Assembly (NCBI RefSeq): GCF_001579805.1
Contig: NZ_CP014546.1
Span: 4,216,001-4,280,000 of the forward strand
Origin: Pseudomonas azotoformans
GTDB taxonomy: Bacteria > Pseudomonadota > Gammaproteobacteria > Pseudomonadales > Pseudomonadaceae
Direction: 5' to 3'
DNA length: 64,000 bases
Below the pieces are notes generated by a model. It did no database searches and was not told the origin of the DNA. It saw nothing but the letters and a program-made list of their open reading frames with translations. This document shows positions 17,256 to 28,810 of the stretch, in pieces (position 1 is the first letter of the stretch; each line of letters opens with the position of its first letter). The translations under genes and the position numbers were made by a program.

Positions 17256-18167
17256 ATGAACCGCAACGACCTGCGCCGCGTCGACATGAACCTGCTGGTT
17301 ATTTTCGAAGCACTGATGTTCGAGAAGAACCTGACCCGTGTCGCCGAAAAACTCTTTATGGGCCAACCGGCAGTGAGTGCGGCATTGGGGCGTCTGCGCG
17401 ATTTGTTCGACGACCCGTTGCTGTTGCGTAACGGACGGGGCATGGAGCCCACGCCACGCGCCGTGGCGATACTCAAGGAGTTGCAACCGGCCATGGACAC
17501 CATCTCCGGCGCGGTCAGCCGTGCCAAGGATTTCGACCCGTCCAGCAGTTGTGCAGTGTTTCGCATTGGTCTCTCGGACGATGCTGAGTTTGGCCTGTTT
17601 CCGCCTTTGCTCAGTCAACTGCGCGAGGAGGCGCCGGGGATCATCGTGGTGGTGCGCCGGGCCAATTACCTGTTGATGTCGTCGCTGCTGGCCAGTGGTG
17701 AGATTTCGGTGGGGGTGAGTTACACCACTGACTTGCCGGCGAATGCCAAGCGCAAGAAGCTGCGGGATATTCCGTGCAAGGTCTTGCGTGGGGATGGGGG
17801 GACTGAGCCGCTGACCCTGGATGACTACTGTGAACGCCCTCATGCGATGGTGTCGTTTTCGGGGGATTTGAGCGGCAATATCGATCTGGATTTGGCGAGG
17901 ATCGGCCGGGCGCGGCGGGTGGTGTTGGCGGTGCCGCAGTTCAGTGGGTTACGGGCGTTGTTGGCGGGCACGCAAATTATTGCGACGGTACCGGATTATG
18001 CGGCGTGTGCGTTGACCGAGGGGACGTCGTTACGGGCGGAGGATCCGCCGTTTGCGATTGATGCCGCGGAGTTGTCGATGGTGTGGAGCGGGGTGCATGA
18101 CAATGATCCGGCGGAGCGGTGGTTGAGGGGGAGGATTGGGGAGCATATGGCTCGGGGTTTTGACTGA
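17256..18167 (+). CDS. LysR-family transcriptional regulator
   Basis: A 303-residue LysR protein of the NodD/LeuO-like branch: it opens D-L-R-R-V-D-M-N-L-L-V-I-F-E-A-L and has a helix-turn-helix at about 25-45 (N-L-T-R-V-A-E-K-L-F-M-G-Q-P-A-V-S). The ATG at 17256 is the family-consistent start; the longer frame from 17166 lacks support. It is divergent from the short AraC gene across 204 bp. The 3' third is unusually rich in GGGG codons. Target unknown. Confidence 0.83.
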   Translation: MNRNDLRRVDMNLLVIFEALMFEKNLTRVAEKLFMGQPAVSAALGRLRDLFDDPLLLRNGRGMEPTPRAVAILKELQPAMDTISGAVSRAKDFDPSSSCAVFRIGLSDDAEFGLFPPLLSQLREEAPGIIVVVRRANYLLMSSLLASGEISVGVSYTTDLPANAKRKKLRDIPCKVLRGDGGTEPLTLDDYCERPHAMVSFSGDLSGNIDLDLARIGRARRVVLAVPQFSGLRALLAGTQIIATVPDYAACALTEGTSLRAEDPPFAIDAAELSMVWSGVHDNDPAERWLRGRIGEHMARGFD

Positions 18168-18288
18168 GTACATATCCGTTATTAGGTTGATGGCTGAAAT
18201 AGGTTCCGCCCTTACGGCGGCTCACTTTGGAAAAGCCCCAAAGTAAGCATGGACTTGTTCCCTCAAAACGTACGCCATGAAGCGAGTG

Positions 18289-19086
18289 TTAAGCAGTTTG
18301 CTTCAGTTGCTTTGCGTAGTCATTAGGTGAGCTGTATCCCAGCGCCGAGTGCAGCCGTGCCGCGTTGTAAAACCCATGGATGTAGCTTGCGATTGATGCA
18401 TGGGCCTGTGCTTTGCTGGGATACACACCGATGGCTTCTTCCTTCTTGAGTGTGGCAAAAAAGCTCTCTGCCACGGCGTTATCCCAGCAATTCCCCTTAC
18501 GGCTCATGCTTTGCACGAAGCCTCTTTCCGCGATCATGCTACGAAAACCGCTACCGGTGTATTGTCGGCCTCGATCAGAGTGAAAAATCACACCGTGATC
18601 CACGGGCGCTCTGGTCCAGGCGTTCATGAACGCCTGTTGTACCAAGCCCTCGGGCATACGATCCGACAGGCTGTAACCCAGCACCTGCCGGGTCTGGATA
18701 CTCAACACCACAGCCAAGTACAACCAACCCTGGCGGGTCGAAATATACGTGATATCCCCCACCCAGGCGGGTGCTGGGCTTGTCACGGAAAAGCGTCGTT
18801 TTAACACGTTGTCAGAAATAGGTTGGATATACCGGTTATCCGTCGAGTGTTTGAAGCGGGCTTTGATTTTTCCTCGCAGCATTTCCTCTCTCATCAGACG
18901 AGCTACTCGCTTGTGCCCTATCGCGTACGAGCGGTTATGAAGCGCCTTAACCATGCGTGGACGCCCATAAGTGCCTCGGCTTGCCCGATGAATCGCGCGA
19001 ATTTCCAAGCGAATCGCCACATCTGGATCAGGACGTTTCTGACGCTTCAAATAGCCGTGAAAGCCCGACACCGAGACCTCCATCAC
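18289..19086 (-). CDS. IS3-family transposase OrfB (DDE integrase domain)
   Basis: 265 residues as listed from the first ATG; the frame is open further upstream toward orfA and would be joined to it by frameshifting. It has an HTH_21-like region (R-A-S-R-G-T-Y-G-R-P-R) and the DDE core: D in V-G-D-I-T-Y, D in F-H-S-D-R-G-R-Q-Y, and E in N-A-V-A-E-S-F-F. It catalyses strand transfer of the element. Confidence 0.93.
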   Translation of the reverse strand: MMEVSVSGFHGYLKRQKRPDPDVAIRLEIRAIHRASRGTYGRPRMVKALHNRSYAIGHKRVARLMREEMLRGKIKARFKHSTDNRYIQPISDNVLKRRFSVTSPAPAWVGDITYISTRQGWLYLAVVLSIQTRQVLGYSLSDRMPEGLVQQAFMNAWTRAPVDHGVIFHSDRGRQYTGSGFRSMIAERGFVQSMSRKGNCWDNAVAESFFATLKKEEAIGVYPSKAQAHASIASYIHGFYNAARLHSALGYSSPNDYAKQLKQTA

Positions 19087-19142
19087 TCGACATAACAGCC
19101 TGACTGGAAAGTGAGTCCGTTCACGGGCGACAAAGGCGTATC

Positions 19143-19436
19143 TCAGTTGGACTCTTTGGCAAAGAACGCCGTCGCTTTTTTTAGGATTTCTCGCTCCATT
19201 TTGAGCGTGGCATTTTCAGCTCGAAGCCGAGCCAGCTCGCTTTCCAGGTCAGAGACCGGATGCCGGGCAGGAGAACTGAGAGGACGCCCGTTGCGTGCGG
19301 CGTCCAGCCAATTACCTAAGGTTTTGACCGAGATATCCAACTGTCGGGCAGCTTCTCCTCGACCAATGCTTTCAGCGAGTGTCACTGCCTGAGCTTTGAA
19401 GTCGTCGGTGTAACTGCGGCGAGTTTGCTGTGCCAT
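19143..19436 (-). CDS. IS3-family transposase OrfA
   Basis: A 97-residue helix-turn-helix protein with a C-terminal leucine-zipper-like coil (L-E-S-E-L-A-R-L-R-A-E-N). The ATG at 19436 begins M-A-Q-Q-T-R-R-S-Y-T, the usual OrfA start. It recognises the IS ends and pairs with OrfB. Near its 3' end the coding strand has seven A then G (19175-19182), the classic slippery site for -1 frameshifting into OrfB. Confidence 0.9.
   Translation of the reverse strand: MAQQTRRSYTDDFKAQAVTLAESIGRGEAARQLDISVKTLGNWLDAARNGRPLSSPARHPVSDLESELARLRAENATLKMEREILKKATAFFAKESN
19175..19182 (-). other. A7G slippery site for -1 frameshift (OrfAB)
   Basis: On the coding strand this reads AAAAAAAG. The orfB frame is open across it and through the orfA stop, so a -1 slip here gives the OrfAB fusion transposase, as known for IS3 elements. 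Confidence 0.7.
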
Positions 19437-19550
19437 AAGTGCCTCCAAGATTGCGATTAAAATATCGCTTCTTGGCGTCCGCTGCGAGGGAACAAGTCCA
19501 CCAAAGGGCTCTTGCCCCAACACTCGGCACCTCGCCTAGGCTCGGTGTGC

Positions 19551-19657
19551 CCGAACGCAGGCTTGAATCCGTGGGCCGCCGCGATGGGCCATCCTTGGCC
19601 CAGCGCGGCTAACCCGGCGTCCTGCCGGGTTACCCACGGATTCAAGCCTGCGTTCGG
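19551..19657. repeat. Perfect 25-bp inverted repeat with nested hairpins
   Basis: A 25-base arm at 19551-19575 is perfectly complementary to 19633-19657. Between them lie two further hairpins (about 19577-19609, and AACCCGGC / GCCGGGTT at 19611-19631). The DNA or RNA could fold into a three-way junction. Confidence 0.85.
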
Positions 19658-19682
19658 CCAGCGTGTTTAACGGGGCGCCTTA

Positions 19683-19718
19683 GATCAAGATCAAGATCAA
19701 GATCAAGATCAAGATCGA
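19683..19718. repeat. GATCAA hexamer tandem repeat
   Basis: Five exact GATCAA units (19683-19712) and one changed unit (GATCGA). A related TGATCTTGATTTTGATCTTA stretch near 19928-19947 is roughly its inverted counterpart. Length variation between strains is likely. Confidence 0.85.
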
Positions 19719-19978
19719 AAGCAAGAGCACGGCGGCCTAGTAGCCGACCTGAGTGGTTAGATCAAGAGCAGATACGTGTAGGAGCCGGTGTGCCTGCGAA
19801 AAATGTGAGAGCGTGGCGTACATCCTGGTTTATCGCGTCATCGTCGAAGACCATCGTGGACTGCGTTTGCCGTTGCCTTTGCTCCACACCACTCAAGCCG
19901 GCTGTCAGGCCGCTGTGCTTTTGTTTTTGATCTTGATTTTGATCTTAGGCGCCCCGTCAAACACGCTGGCCGGAATCT

Positions 19979-20070
19979 GACAGGGATTTGGGGGGTAAAC
20001 CGGCAGGGATGCCGGTTTAGCCGCCCCGCGCCATGGATGGCGCGGGGCGGCGGCCCCCCAAATCCCTGTC
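19979..20070. repeat. Second nested palindrome of the repeat element
   Basis: A 17-base arm GACAGGGATTTGGGGGG (19979-19995) pairs with 20054-20070. Inside are two hairpins: TAAACCGGC / GCCGGTTTA (19996-20019) and GCCGCCCCGCGCCAT / ATGGCGCGGGGCGGC (20020-20051). The structure mirrors the three-way junction at 19551-19657. Confidence 0.85.
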
Positions 20071-20323
20071 GGATTACGGGCACACCGAGCCTAGGCGAGG
20101 TGCCGAGTGTTGGGGCAAGAGCGTTTTGCTTACTTTTGCGCTCTATCAAAAGTGAGCCGCTGTAAGAGCGGAACCATAGGTAGCCGCTACCCTAATAACG
20201 GATATGCCCCCATACCCCCCGCCCAAACAATTGGTCACCCATTCTTCCCCAAAATTGGATATTCCTCCCCCAAGGCCCGATGACTAACCTAGCCACCAAT
20301 CCCCACAGCCTTGGAGCACCCTC

Positions 20324-20761
20324 ATGCAAACCCGTACCGATTTCTACACCGCCTCCCCAGACGCCATGAAAGCCATGCTCGCCTTGGAAGCCGCCGTCGG
20401 CAAACTGTCCATCGAGCTGCCCCTGCTGGAACTGGTCCGCCTGCGCGTCTCGCAGATCAACGGCTGCGCCTTCTGCCTCGACATGCACACCGCCGACGCC
20501 CGTAAAGGCGGCGAAACCGAACGCCGCCTATACACCGTCTCCGCCTGGCGCGAAACGCCGTTCTTTACCCCGCGTGAACGCGCCGCACTGGCCTGGGCCG
20601 AAAGCCTGACCCTGATCAGTCACACCCACGCCCCGGACGAAGACTTCAACGCCCTGGCCGCCGAGTTCAGCCCTCAGGAGCAGATCGACCTGAGCGTGGC
20701 TATCGCCACCATCAACAGCTGGAATCGCCTGGCCGTGGGTTTCCGCAAGATGCCGAAGTAA
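20324..20761 (+). CDS. Carboxymuconolactone decarboxylase-family (AhpD-like) protein
   Basis: A 145-residue all-helical protein of the CMD/AhpD fold. The redox motif N-G-C-A-F-C-L-D-M-H (Cys-x-x-Cys, about residues 47-56) is intact and the helix F-T-P-R-E-R-A-A-L-A-W-A-E is typical. Family members of this size act as alkylhydroperoxidase-like, peroxide-reducing proteins. GGAG lies 7 bases before the ATG. No partner peroxiredoxin gene is nearby; the next gene is convergent. Confidence 0.88.
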   Translation: MQTRTDFYTASPDAMKAMLALEAAVGKLSIELPLLELVRLRVSQINGCAFCLDMHTADARKGGETERRLYTVSAWRETPFFTPRERAALAWAESLTLISHTHAPDEDFNALAAEFSPQEQIDLSVAIATINSWNRLAVGFRKMPK

Positions 20762-20764
20762 GCG

Positions 20765-22915
20765 TCAGAAGTTGACCGAAGCACTCAGGCGCGCCGTCAA
20801 CGGCGCGCCCTGGAACAGATAGTCATCGCCCATGTACTCGCCCGCGTCGCGCCAGTAGCGCTTGTCGAACAGGTTGTCGACGCTCAGGCGGAACACCGTT
20901 TCATAGCCGCTCACCTTGGTGGTGTAGCGGCTGCCTACGTTCACCACTGCGTAATCCCCCACCTCCACATTGCCGCTACGGTTGGCGTACTTCTTGGCGC
21001 TGTATTGCACGCCGCCCAGCACCGCCAGGCCGTTCACCCAAGGCAACGCGTAATCGGCATACACACTGGCGCGCAGCTTGGGCACGTTGATCGCTTGGTG
21101 GCCCTCATAGTCCGCAGTGCCGCTGCCGCTCACCCGCGCGCGAATCGCCGCCACGCTGGTTGCAATCTGCAGGCGCTCGGTGGCCCAGCCGTTGGCCGAC
21201 AGTTCCAGTCCGGTGTTTTTTTGCTCGCCCTGTTGCACATAGTCGAATTGGCCAGTGCCGTCCGGCTTGGCGTACTGGTAGGCCTGGCGGGTCTGGAATA
21301 CAGCGGCGGTAAAGCTCATGCGGCGCCAGTCGTATTTAACGCCGGCTTCGATTTGACGTGAGGTGGTGGGGGCCAGGGTTTCGCCGTCGTTGCGGGTCGT
21401 CCAAGGTGCCTCACCGCCCAGGGACAGGCCTTTGCTGTAGCTGGTGTACAACGACACGTTTTCCACCGGTTTGTAGATCAACGATGCCTGGGGCAGAAAC
21501 TCGTATCGCTGGGTGTGGCGTTGTTGATTGCCGTTTTCGTCGAAGGCTTTTTCATCCAGACGCACTTCACGGCCCCCAAGGATGGTTTGCCATTGCTCGT
21601 TGAAGCGGATGCGGTCGGTGACGAACAGGCCGTACTGGCGGCTGTCGAGGCGCTTGTGCTTGTCGTTGAGCGGCACGTCGGTGGGGGTGAAGGTCGGGGC
21701 GTCAACATTGATGTTGCTGCTGCCGATGTATTCGTTGACCGATTTGCGCTTGTCGACCACCCGGCGGAACGCGCTGGTGCCAAAGGTCAGTTCATGGCCG
21801 AGGCTACCGGTGTCGAACAGCCCGGTCATGGCTGCCTGCACTTCGTCGTCACGGCGGGTGTCGTCGGGGCTGCGGTAGTCGTAGATGTCGTAGTCGCCGG
21901 TAGGGCTGAAAAAGGCGGTGCCGCAATCGGTGACGTAGAAGCAACCATAGGCAAACGAACTGTAGTCATCGATCACCACCTTGCTGCGGGCGGCGCTGAC
22001 ACTGCCTTTCCACTGATCGCTGAAGCGGTACTCGAACTTGCCGTTAAGGTTCAGTGAATCAATGCCCACTTGCTTCGAACCGCTCTGGTGCCCCAGCAGT
22101 TTTTTTGGCGAGGCGTCGTGGGGCACTTCGGTGCCGCCCAACAACTGGTAGCCCGGCACCGAGCGCTGTTGTTTGTTCTGGTACTCGGCATCTAGTTGCA
22201 ACACCGCGTCAGGGCTGATGTTCCAGTCGAACGCCAGGGACACAAAGTCACGCTGGCCGTTGGCGTGCTCCACATAGGAGTTGAGGTCTTCATGGGCCAC
22301 GTTGGCGCGTAGGCCGAATTGCTGCTCGCTGCCAAACCAGCCGCCGACGTCGGTGGCAATGTAGCCGCTGCCACGGTCGTCAGTGGAGACGGTTACCGAG
22401 CGCACATCTTCCGGGCGCTTGGTCACGTAGTTGATCACACCACTGGGCTCGGAAATCCCGCTTTGCAGGCCCGCCAGGCCCTTGAGCACTTCCACCTGTT
22501 GTTTGTTTTCCAGGGCGACGTTCTGCTCGCCCGTGATGGTGCGCCCGTTGATCTTGTAGCTGCTCGCCGCGTTCAGCGAGAAGCCGCGTACCACAAAATT
22601 CTCGTAGTAGCCGATGGGCGCGTAGCTGTCGCCCACGGATGCATCGTTGCGCAGTACTTCACTGAGCAGGCGCGCCTGTTGGTCCTTGATCAGTGTGGCG
22701 TTGATCACCGTGATCGAAGCGGGCGTGTCGAGCAGCGGCGCGTTATCGAAGCCGCCCACCGAGGCGGTTTCACTGCGGTAGCCGGATTCATCCTGGCCCT
22801 GGACGTTCACCGCCGGCAGTTCGATTTCAGCCGCGAGGCTGTTACCAATGCCGCCGCTGAGCAGCAGGCCGAGGGCGAAACGAGAGGTGACAACGGGACG
22901 AAAACGCAAAACCAT
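20765..22915 (-). CDS. TonB-dependent siderophore receptor
   Basis: A 716-residue outer-membrane receptor. A signal peptide (to about residue 29, ...N-S-L-A-A) is followed by a TonB box-like region, a plug domain (D-T-P-A-S-I-T-V-I, V-V-R-G-F-S, V-E-V-L-K-G-L-A-G-L) and a 22-strand barrel ending in a terminal Phe (S-A-S-V-N-F). There is no N-terminal STN signalling domain, so it probably does not signal to a FecR-type anti-sigma factor. It is likely to import a ferric siderophore or similar chelate; the substrate cannot be read from sequence. I saw no clear Fur box upstream. Confidence 0.88.
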   Translation of the reverse strand: MVLRFRPVVTSRFALGLLLSGGIGNSLAAEIELPAVNVQGQDESGYRSETASVGGFDNAPLLDTPASITVINATLIKDQQARLLSEVLRNDASVGDSYAPIGYYENFVVRGFSLNAASSYKINGRTITGEQNVALENKQQVEVLKGLAGLQSGISEPSGVINYVTKRPEDVRSVTVSTDDRGSGYIATDVGGWFGSEQQFGLRANVAHEDLNSYVEHANGQRDFVSLAFDWNISPDAVLQLDAEYQNKQQRSVPGYQLLGGTEVPHDASPKKLLGHQSGSKQVGIDSLNLNGKFEYRFSDQWKGSVSAARSKVVIDDYSSFAYGCFYVTDCGTAFFSPTGDYDIYDYRSPDDTRRDDEVQAAMTGLFDTGSLGHELTFGTSAFRRVVDKRKSVNEYIGSSNINVDAPTFTPTDVPLNDKHKRLDSRQYGLFVTDRIRFNEQWQTILGGREVRLDEKAFDENGNQQRHTQRYEFLPQASLIYKPVENVSLYTSYSKGLSLGGEAPWTTRNDGETLAPTTSRQIEAGVKYDWRRMSFTAAVFQTRQAYQYAKPDGTGQFDYVQQGEQKNTGLELSANGWATERLQIATSVAAIRARVSGSGTADYEGHQAINVPKLRASVYADYALPWVNGLAVLGGVQYSAKKYANRSGNVEVGDYAVVNVGSRYTTKVSGYETVFRLSVDNLFDKRYWRDAGEYMGDDYLFQGAPLTARLSASVNF

Positions 22916-23003
22916 GGGGGCAGGGCCTTAAAGCGCAGGGCGGGAGGGCGCATAAGCTAGGCATATCGGCCAGGTTTTACAAGGTATTGAGAAGGTTTCT
23001 CCG

Positions 23004-23900
23004 TTAGTGACGATGCTTTAGCGTTTCACTCGGCAGTTCCTTGAACAATGCCCGGTAACTGTTGGAAAACCGCCCCAGGTGCCAGAACGACCAATTCATC
23101 GCCACCTCGGCCACGGTGGCGTTCGGTGAGCCCAGCAACTCCCGCCGCGCCCCATTCAACCGGCGCAACCGCAACCACTGCGCTGGGCTCATCCCCGTAT
23201 AGGTCTTGAAGCCCTGTTGCAACTGACGCAACGGCACGCCGGCAATGTGCGCCAGTTCCAGCAGGTTCACGGTCTCATCCGGTGCATCCGCCGCCCATTC
23301 GCCGATGCGCGCCATCAGCCGACGCTCGTCGCTGCGTCGCTGCAACGAGTGGCGGTCCAGGCAAACGCAGGCGTTATCGAGGATGAACAGGCAATCGTCC
23401 AGCAACTGCTGGGTGAGGGCGTCACGGCTGGCGGGGTCGATTTCGGTGGACAAGCGGGTGAGGGTGCCACTCAGCCAGCGGCTGAACAGCCCATTCTGTT
23501 GGCAGCTCAGCGGCGCCATGAACAGGCCTTCCAGCTTGGCCACATCCAGCCCATGGCGCTGCACGAATTGCGGCCCGAACACCACCGCCACTTCACGGTA
23601 GTTTTCCGGGGTGATCCAGGTGTTGTGGCTTTCGCCATTGAGCATGTACAGCGCGTTATCACTGCCGTCGAAACAGAACGCCAATGAGCCTGGCGGTGCA
23701 TTGAAATGCTGCTCTACGCGGGTGTTCATGCACTCCTCGTACACCTCCACGCCTTGCAGGTCGAGGTAGCGGATCTGCCCGGCAAAATGCCCTGGGGACA
23801 TCTGCTGGTACTGCTGCACCCAACCGGGTGTCGCATTGCATTGAGCGGCCACATCACCGGTGGTGAAGGCCTGTACGCGCAAAGCTGTTGCCTGTGTCAT
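23004..23900 (-). CDS. AraC-family transcriptional regulator
   Basis: A 298-residue protein with an N-terminal sensory region (Y-Q-Q-M-S-P-G-H-F-A-G, about 30-40, as in EutR/OruR-like regulators) and a C-terminal AraC module with two helix-turn-helices (V-A-E-V-A-M-N-W-S-F-W-H-L-G-R-F about 262-278). It is divergent from the polyamine operon (139 bp between starts) and is its likely activator. The TonB receptor gene lies downstream on the same strand, 88 bp away. Confidence 0.83.
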   Translation of the reverse strand: MTQATALRVQAFTTGDVAAQCNATPGWVQQYQQMSPGHFAGQIRYLDLQGVEVYEECMNTRVEQHFNAPPGSLAFCFDGSDNALYMLNGESHNTWITPENYREVAVVFGPQFVQRHGLDVAKLEGLFMAPLSCQQNGLFSRWLSGTLTRLSTEIDPASRDALTQQLLDDCLFILDNACVCLDRHSLQRRSDERRLMARIGEWAADAPDETVNLLELAHIAGVPLRQLQQGFKTYTGMSPAQWLRLRRLNGARRELLGSPNATVAEVAMNWSFWHLGRFSNSYRALFKELPSETLKHRH

Positions 23901-24039
23901 GGGTAACCTGGGCGCACTCTATTGGTGCGTTGTGGTTCGTGCAAAGTGGATAGATGCCGCAGGGGCGGCGCATCAAGATAGACCTCAATGCGCCAGGAGT
24001 ACAAGCCGGCGCATGCACCCAACCCATGACGAGGTCCTT

Positions 24040-25398
24040 ATGAACGCCCCCTTCGATCAGCTGTCCGCCTGGCTGAAAGAACACAAGATTACCGAAGTCG
24101 AATGCGTGATCAGTGATTTGACTGGCATCGCACGCGGCAAGATTGCACCCACCAACAAGTTCCTGCATGAGCGAGGCATGCGCCTGCCGGAAAGTGTACT
24201 GCTGCAAACGGTAACCGGGGACTTTGTCGACGACGACATCTACTACGACCTGCTCGACCCGGCCGATATCGACATGGTCTGCCGCCCGGTGTCCAACGCC
24301 ACCTACGTGGTGCCGTGGGCCATCGAGCCGACGGCGATTGTGATCCACGACACCTTCGACAAGCAGGGCAACCCCATCGAACTGTCGCCGCGCAACGTGC
24401 TGAAGAAGGTCCTGCAGTTGTACACCGACCAGGGCTGGCAGCCGATCGTCGCGCCGGAAATGGAGTTCTACCTGACCCAGCGCTGCGAAGACCCGGACCT
24501 GCCGCTGAAAACCCCAGTAGGCCGCTCGGGCCGCGCCGAAACCGGTCGCCAGTCGTTTTCCATTGATGCGGCCAACGAATTCGACCCACTCTTCGAAGAC
24601 GTCTACGACTGGTGCGAAGCCCAGGGCCTGGACCTCGACACGTTGATCCACGAAGACGGCCCGGCGCAGATGGAAATCAACTTCCGCCACGGCGATGCCC
24701 TCGACCTCGCTGACCAGATCACTGTGTTCAAGCGCACCCTGCGCGAGGCAGCGCTAAAGCACAACGTCGCCGCCACGTTCATGGCCAAGCCGGTGGCCGA
24801 CGAGCCGGGCAGCGCCATGCACCTGCATCAGAGCGTGGTCGACATCGCCACCGGCAAACCAGTGTTCGTCGACGCTGACGGCAACAAGAGTCCGCTGTTC
24901 CTGCACCACATCGGCGGCTTGCAGAAATACATCCCCAAGCTGCTGCCGATGTTTGCGCCCAACGTGAACTCGTTCCGTCGCTTCCTGCCGGACACTTCGG
25001 CACCGGTCAACGTCGAGTGGGGCGAAGAGAACCGCACCGTTGGCCTGCGCGTGCCCACCTCCAGCCCCGACGCCATGCGCGTGGAGAACCGTTTGCCCGG
25101 CGCCGACGCCAATCCCTACCTGGCGATTGCGGCTAGTCTGCTGTGTGGCTACCTCGGGATGATCGAGCAGATCGAACCCAGCGCGCCAGTGGAAGGGCGT
25201 GCCTATGAGCGCCGCAACCTGCGCCTGCCGTTCACCCTCGAAGATGCGCTGGCACGCATGGAGGATTGCGATACGGTCAAGCAGTACCTGGGCGACAAAT
25301 TCGTGCGGGGCTACGTCGCGGTCAAGCGCGCCGAGCACGAGAATTTCAAGCGGGTGATCAGTTCCTGGGAGCGTGAGTTCCTGCTGTTGAGCGTCTAA
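24040..25398 (+). CDS. Glutamine synthetase-like gamma-glutamylpolyamine synthetase
   Basis: A 452-residue glutamine synthetase type I fold of the PuuA/PauA branch, which ligates glutamate to putrescine or other polyamines using ATP. Motifs visible: P-E-M-E-F-Y metal site (near 145), Q-M-E-I-N-F, a G-S-A-M-H-L-H-Q-S loop and N-R-T-V-G-L-R-V-P. The Tyr-adenylylation loop of true GlnA is not seen. The ATG at 24040 has GAGG 6 bases upstream; the longer frame to 23860 would overlap the divergent gene. The following polyamine-binding protein and FAD oxidoreductase genes support the role. Confidence 0.87.
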   Translation: MNAPFDQLSAWLKEHKITEVECVISDLTGIARGKIAPTNKFLHERGMRLPESVLLQTVTGDFVDDDIYYDLLDPADIDMVCRPVSNATYVVPWAIEPTAIVIHDTFDKQGNPIELSPRNVLKKVLQLYTDQGWQPIVAPEMEFYLTQRCEDPDLPLKTPVGRSGRAETGRQSFSIDAANEFDPLFEDVYDWCEAQGLDLDTLIHEDGPAQMEINFRHGDALDLADQITVFKRTLREAALKHNVAATFMAKPVADEPGSAMHLHQSVVDIATGKPVFVDADGNKSPLFLHHIGGLQKYIPKLLPMFAPNVNSFRRFLPDTSAPVNVEWGEENRTVGLRVPTSSPDAMRVENRLPGADANPYLAIAASLLCGYLGMIEQIEPSAPVEGRAYERRNLRLPFTLEDALARMEDCDTVKQYLGDKFVRGYVAVKRAEHENFKRVISSWEREFLLLSV

Positions 25399-27803
<2,405 letters not shown>

Positions 27804-28697
27804 TCAACCGACGGGTTCGGTCAGTACTTTCCTGAAGGTTTCCACCAGAGGCCGCAGGTTGATCCGATGCCACGCCGCCCACAGCGGCGTGGTGTAGCTC
27901 AGCCACGGCAACTCCCGCAACACCACGCCGGGCGGGGCATTGCGGCTCAAGCCCTTTTGCACCATCGCCACGCCCAGGCCTGAAGCAACCAGGCCCAAGG
28001 CGGTAAACGGTTCACCGGCTTCCATGGGGATCTGCGGGGTGAAACCGGCGCGGATGCAGGCGGCGATAAAGTCGTCAGTTGGATGCGCGCCGGGTTTGCG
28101 CTGTACGCCGATCCATTCCTGATCGGCCAGGTGCTCGGGCAGCAGCTCGCTTTGGCGTGCCAATGGGTGGTGTTCAGGCAGGGCCAGCAGCATCGGGTCA
28201 TCCAATACTTGCAGTGCGATCAGGTCGGGATCATCGTCGGCCGGCGGCTCGTTCACCAGCGCGATATCCAGGCTGCGCTGACGCAGGCCTTCCAGTTGTT
28301 CGAGAGAGGGCAGGTTGTACAGCTTGATATGCACGGTGGGGCGGTCGTCGCGCAGAATGCGCAGGGCATTGGGCAACACACCGGCATGCATGGCGTTTTC
28401 GATGTAGCCGATGCACAGCCCACCTTCTTCGCCACGGCCCAGGCGCTTGCCCAGGGACTCCAGGCGATAGGCATGGGTCAGCAGCGCTTTGGTTTCAGCC
28501 AGGAAGGTCTGGCCGTCACGGGTCAGGCGGATGCGTTGCTGGCTGCGTTCGAACAGGGTCAGGCCCAGGCGCTCTTCCAGCTGGGCTATCTGTCGGCTCA
28601 GCGGCGACTGGGAGATGTGCAGGCGTTCGGCAGCACGGCCGACGTGTTCTTCTTCGGCGACCACTTCGAAGTAGCGCAGTTGGCGGAGATCGATCAT
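27804..28697 (-). CDS. LysR-family regulator (BenM/CatM-like)
   Basis: A 297-residue LysR protein starting M-I-D-L-R-Q-L-R-Y-F, with helix-turn-helix H-V-G-R-A-A-E-R-L-H-I-S-Q-S-P-L-S-R-Q-I (about 18-37), the form found in BenM/CatM/CbbR-type activators. The ATG at 28697 is the family start. Its stop abuts that of the convergent FAD oxidoreductase. It is divergent (113 bp) from the aldo/keto reductase operon, its likely target. Confidence 0.87.
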   Translation of the reverse strand: MIDLRQLRYFEVVAEEEHVGRAAERLHISQSPLSRQIAQLEERLGLTLFERSQQRIRLTRDGQTFLAETKALLTHAYRLESLGKRLGRGEEGGLCIGYIENAMHAGVLPNALRILRDDRPTVHIKLYNLPSLEQLEGLRQRSLDIALVNEPPADDDPDLIALQVLDDPMLLALPEHHPLARQSELLPEHLADQEWIGVQRKPGAHPTDDFIAACIRAGFTPQIPMEAGEPFTALGLVASGLGVAMVQKGLSRNAPPGVVLRELPWLSYTTPLWAAWHRINLRPLVETFRKVLTEPVG

Positions 28698-28810
28698 GTT
28701 AGACCTACAAGGACTCAAGTTGGTCGCAGTATGTCTTGGACGGTCCGATCTCTGCAATCTAGGATCTGCTCAACGGTCACAGCGACCCCTGAACCCATTG
28801 AGGATCCACC

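Larger units (their letters stand above)
18250..19500 (-). mobile_element. IS3-family insertion sequence (1251 bp)
   Basis: Terminal inverted repeats start TGGACTTGTTCCCTC at 18250 and end with its perfect complement at 19500; similarity continues inward for about 36 bases with a few mismatches. Ends of TG...CA and two overlapping transposase frames (orfA, orfB) identify the IS3 family. The flanking bases (GCA on the left, CCA on the right) give no perfect target duplication. It sits inside the long inverted-repeat element. Both frames are intact, so it may still be active. Confidence 0.9.
18172..20208. repeat. Long inverted-repeat element interrupted by an IS
   Basis: The outer arms match as inverted repeats: 18172-18249 pairs imperfectly with 20127-20208 (CATATCCGTTATTAG, GGTTCCGC, AGTGAGCCGC), and 19507-19552 pairs almost perfectly with 20078-20123. 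An inner pair is 19658-19682 with 19940-19970. Two smaller perfect palindromes lie inside. Without the IS the element is about 0.8 kb. It contains no believable gene. Repeats of this style occur between genes in the P. fluorescens group, but I cannot name this one from sequence alone. Confidence 0.7.

Noticed and set aside
16653..17843. A 396-residue AraC protein from the long minus-strand frame
   Set aside because: Only the last 132 residues look like AraC; the upstream part is antisense to a LysR gene, so the start was set at 17051.
18236..18249. Search for a target-site duplication at the IS ends
   Set aside because: The bases on the two sides (GCA and CCA) do not give a perfect 3-4 bp repeat, so no duplication is claimed.
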